Of a DNA stretch of 7,517 nt, positions 6,268 to 7,517 are shown in pieces. How positions within the stretch are numbered: the first letter of the stretch is position 1; every line of letters begins with the position of its first letter. Origin of the DNA: Deltaproteobacteria bacterium (GTDB taxonomy: Bacteria > Desulfobacterota > Binatia > Binatales > Binataceae); NCBI GenBank assembly GCA_003161515.1, contig PMOH01000076.1, forward strand, positions 1 through 7,517, read 5' to 3'. The translations under genes were made by a program, and so were the position numbers. The notes beneath the pieces were generated by a model. It was not told the origin of the DNA and searched no databases. It saw only the letters and a list, made by a program, of their open reading frames with translations.

Positions 6268-6285
6268 ACGTTTCACGTGAAACGT
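6268..6285. promoter_or_regulatory. parS: parS centromere site (ParB binding palindrome)
   Basis: ACGTTTCACGTGAAACGT is a perfect 18-bp palindrome. Its central 14 bp, GTTTCACGTGAAAC (6270-6283), equals the core of the widely conserved bacterial chromosomal parS site (TGTTTCACGTGAAACA in Bacillus subtilis). Only the outermost T/A pair of that 16-mer differs, being C/G here. The site is in the folE-vapB spacer. ParB loads at such sites and spreads to organise origin segregation. A VapB operator 43 nt upstream of its gene is an alternative reading, but the exact core match makes parS more likely. Confidence 0.85.
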
Positions 6286-6328
6286 CGTTTAGTTCAGGAG
6301 AACAAAACACGAATCGGGGTATTCTTAG

Positions 6329-6550
6329 GTGAAACTGGTACGGACGACGATCGATATCGACGACGCGCTGATGAAGCGCGCGATGCGGGTATCGGGTCTG
6401 AGCACCAAGCGCGAGACGGTTCAGCGAGCGCTGGAAGTCTTGGTGCGATTTGCAGAAGAACGAAAGACGCTGATTCGCTCGGCACGCGGCAAATTTCGCT
6501 GGGAGGGTGACCTCGCTAAGATGCGCCGCGATCATAGACCGAGCCGATGA
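6329..6550 (+). CDS. vapB: VapB-family ribbon-helix-helix antitoxin, without a recognisable toxin partner
   Basis: This 73-residue protein matches the VapB antitoxin family that neutralises VapC-type PIN-domain ribonucleases and represses its own operon. VRTTIDIDD (4-12) is the DNA-binding ribbon strand, residues 12-22 and 27-42 the two helices around SGLSTKRETV, and ARGKFRWEGDLAKMRRD (52-68) the toxin-wrapping tail with its conserved G-x-x-x-W-E-G-D-L. The start is GTG 6329; GGGG at 6316-6319 is a weak ribosome site 9 nt upstream. The stop TGA overlaps an ATG (ATGA, 6547-6550) as is usual between vapB and vapC, yet no PIN domain follows. It may be an orphan antitoxin whose toxin was lost, or it may act in trans on a partner elsewhere. 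Confidence 0.85.
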   Translation: MKLVRTTIDIDDALMKRAMRVSGLSTKRETVQRALEVLVRFAEERKTLIRSARGKFRWEGDLAKMRRDHRPSR

Positions 6551-6616
6551 TGCCGTTCGATTTCTCTGCGAGCAGTTATCTTGCGCTCACGTTTCGGCAA
6601 GACGCGTTGGAGTGCG
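6547..6616 (+). pseudogene. possible remnant of the vapC toxin start
   Basis: An ATG overlaps the vapB stop exactly where vapC would begin. The first residues, MMPFDFSASSYLAL, weakly recall the Asp-x-Ser start of PIN-domain toxins (for example VDSSALLAL-like openings). After about 23 codons the frame runs into the inverted repeat at 6617-6722, and none of the later PIN acidic residues appear. The resemblance is slight and could be chance. Confidence 0.2.
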
Positions 6617-6722
6617 CGAGATCCTTCGCTGCGCCCAGGATGACACCAAAAAAAGGGCGACAAAAGCAGCGCGCAATCACTCGCGTCATTCTGAGCGGAG
6701 GCTGCTGGAGCGAAGAATCTCG
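6617..6722. repeat. 106-bp imperfect inverted-repeat element (MITE- or REP-like)
   Basis: The left arm (6617-6644, CGAGATCCTTCGCT then GCGCCCAGGATGAC) is matched in inverse orientation by 6685-6722 (GTCATTCTGAGC, ten unmatched bases, then AGCGAAGAATCTCG). A 40-nt A-rich centre (6645-6684) contains AAAAAAA. Sequences with this GTCATTCTGAGC...GAAGAATCT signature are, from memory, a common dispersed intergenic repeat in bacterial genomes. There is no transposase, so it would be mobilised only in trans, if at all. It fills the place where vapC would lie. Confidence 0.65.
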
Positions 6723-6723
6723 A

Positions 6724-6741
6724 CGGACGCTCTGGCGTCCG
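6724..6741. repeat. small hairpin at the edge of the inverted-repeat element
   Basis: CGGACGC (6724-6730) and GCGTCCG (6735-6741) form a perfect 7-bp stem with a TCTG loop directly after the larger inverted repeat. No T-run follows, so it is more likely part of the repeat element than a terminator. It lies 33 nt before the rpiA start. Confidence 0.45.
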
Positions 6742-6774
6742 GCGTTGGCCGCGCAGCGTACTGAGGAATAGCTA

Positions 6775-7449
6775 ATGCCTGCTGATGACGCATCGCTGGA
6801 GGCGCTGGGGCGGTACGCGCTTCGGTTTGTTAAGCCGGGGCATACGATTGGGCTGGGGACTGGGCGTGCGGCTAGTGCGTTCATTCGGGCTCTGGGAGCC
6901 AGCGGGATTGATGTGCGAGGCGTGCCTACTTCGAGCCCGGCGGAGGAGTTGGGGCGCTCGGTGGGGATTCCAATCGTGACGCTGGCTGAAGCGGGGAAGA
7001 TCGATACTGATTTCGACGGGGCTGACGAGGTCGATCCGCGGCTCAATCTGATCAAGGGATACGGCGGCGCGCTGGTACGCGAAAAAATCGTGGTGGCGTC
7101 GTCACGGCGGTTCGTGGTGTTGGTGGGTTACGAGAAGATTGTGAAGCGGCTGGGCGATCGCGGGAGTATTCCGGTCGAAGTGGTGCCGTTCGGAATGCCG
7201 CTGGTGACTGCGAAGATCAAAGCGATGGGGATGAAGCCGCGGGTTCGCGAAAGCGAGGGCAAGGAGTTTATCACCGATAACGGCAACCTGATTCTCGACT
7301 GCGCGGTGAAAACGATCGCGAGTCCGGCGCGGCTGGATCGCGAGTTGCTCGCGATCCCGGGCGTGGTCGGCAACGGGTTGTTCGTCGCGATGGCGGACGT
7401 GGTGCTGGTGGCGGAAGCGTCGGGGAAGATTCGCACGCTTAAGGGGTGA
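6775..7449 (+). CDS. rpiA: ribose-5-phosphate isomerase A
   Basis: This 224-residue cytoplasmic enzyme interconverts ribose 5-phosphate and ribulose 5-phosphate in the non-oxidative pentose phosphate pathway, supplying ribose for nucleotides. Motifs are the phosphate-binding GLGTGRAAS (26-34), FDGADEVD (80-87) with Asp81 and Asp84, IKGYGGALVREKIV (93-106) with Lys94 and the catalytic base Glu103, PVEVVPFG (133-140), FITDNGNLILD (165-175) and IPGVVGNGLF (194-203). The four active-site residues carry the same numbers as in E. coli RpiA, and the length is normal (219 there). GAGG at 6763-6766 is 8 nt before ATG 6775. The first third uses GGG for glycine and T-ending codons much more than thrB, metF and folE do. 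It is separated from vapB by the repeat, so it probably has its own transcript. Confidence 0.96.
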   Translation: MPADDASLEALGRYALRFVKPGHTIGLGTGRAASAFIRALGASGIDVRGVPTSSPAEELGRSVGIPIVTLAEAGKIDTDFDGADEVDPRLNLIKGYGGALVREKIVVASSRRFVVLVGYEKIVKRLGDRGSIPVEVVPFGMPLVTAKIKAMGMKPRVRESEGKEFITDNGNLILDCAVKTIASPARLDRELLAIPGVVGNGLFVAMADVVLVAEASGKIRTLKG

Positions 7450-7465
7450 ATTTTTCGCGATGGCC

Positions 7466-7495
7466 TCTGAAAATGAGCGCTTCGCGATTTTCAGA
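7466..7495. terminator. hairpin after rpiA, possible terminator
   Basis: TCTGAAAAT (7466-7474) and ATTTTCAGA (7487-7495) form a perfect 9-bp stem around an inner GCG/CGC helix. It starts 17 nt after the rpiA stop. AAACC follows the 3' arm, so the T-run is inside the stem and termination would be weak. The window ends at 7517, so the next gene is not visible. Confidence 0.35.
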
Positions 7496-7517
7496 AAACC
7501 GGAACCGGCTTCGCGTG

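Noticed and set aside
6507..6771. Two short plus-strand open frames (6507-6764 and 6547-6771) as genes
   Set aside because: Most of each reads through the inverted-repeat element, giving the typical repeat translation and no domain.
1..7517. CRISPR array, tRNA, rRNA or intact insertion sequence
   Set aside because: No regularly spaced repeats, cloverleaf, rRNA-like stretch or transposase was seen on either strand.

Overview
The window is a GC-rich bacterial chromosomal segment carrying mainly housekeeping genes. No organism-specific marker is present. The GC-rich codon use, the Sec/lipoprotein signals, a chromosomal-type parS site and two kinds of dispersed palindromic repeat (one translating as TPNPFPRGKG, one as VILSGG..SEESR) would fit a soil or groundwater Gram-negative lineage, such as a deltaproteobacterial, Binatota-like or Acidobacteria-like group. 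That placement is an inference and is weak.

Layout. Two exported proteins come first: a probable lipoprotein with an alpha/beta-hydrolase fold whose nucleophile position reads Gly instead of Ser (21-941), and a secreted phospholipase C/acid phosphatase-family phosphoesterase (1137-2726). The second gene ends at a strong 13-bp hairpin terminator (2769-2798) and a short palindromic repeat. A PrxQ/Bcp-type peroxiredoxin with a basic Ala/Lys/Pro-rich tail follows on the minus strand (2887-3426). A divergent spacer with an inverted repeat and a good sigma-70-like promoter (3533-3561) then leads into a plus-strand operon: type II homoserine kinase-like gene (3602-4636), methylenetetrahydrofolate reductase (4676-5578, TTG start) and GTP cyclohydrolase I (5575-6204, ATGA overlap). 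These three connect threonine/methionine branch metabolism, one-carbon reduction and folate/pterin synthesis.

Downstream of folE lies a perfect 18-bp palindrome containing the invariant parS core GTTTCACGTGAAAC (6268-6285). Next is a VapB-family antitoxin (6329-6550) with no recognisable VapC toxin. Where vapC should begin there is an ATGA-overlapping start, then about 20 codons, then a 106-bp imperfect inverted repeat. Ribose-5-phosphate isomerase A (6775-7449) closes the window, followed by a small hairpin.

I see no convincing novel multi-gene system, CRISPR array, rRNA or tRNA, or intact insertion sequence. The most informative points are the parS site, the orphaned antitoxin beside a repeat, and the nucleophile-less hydrolase-like lipoprotein.
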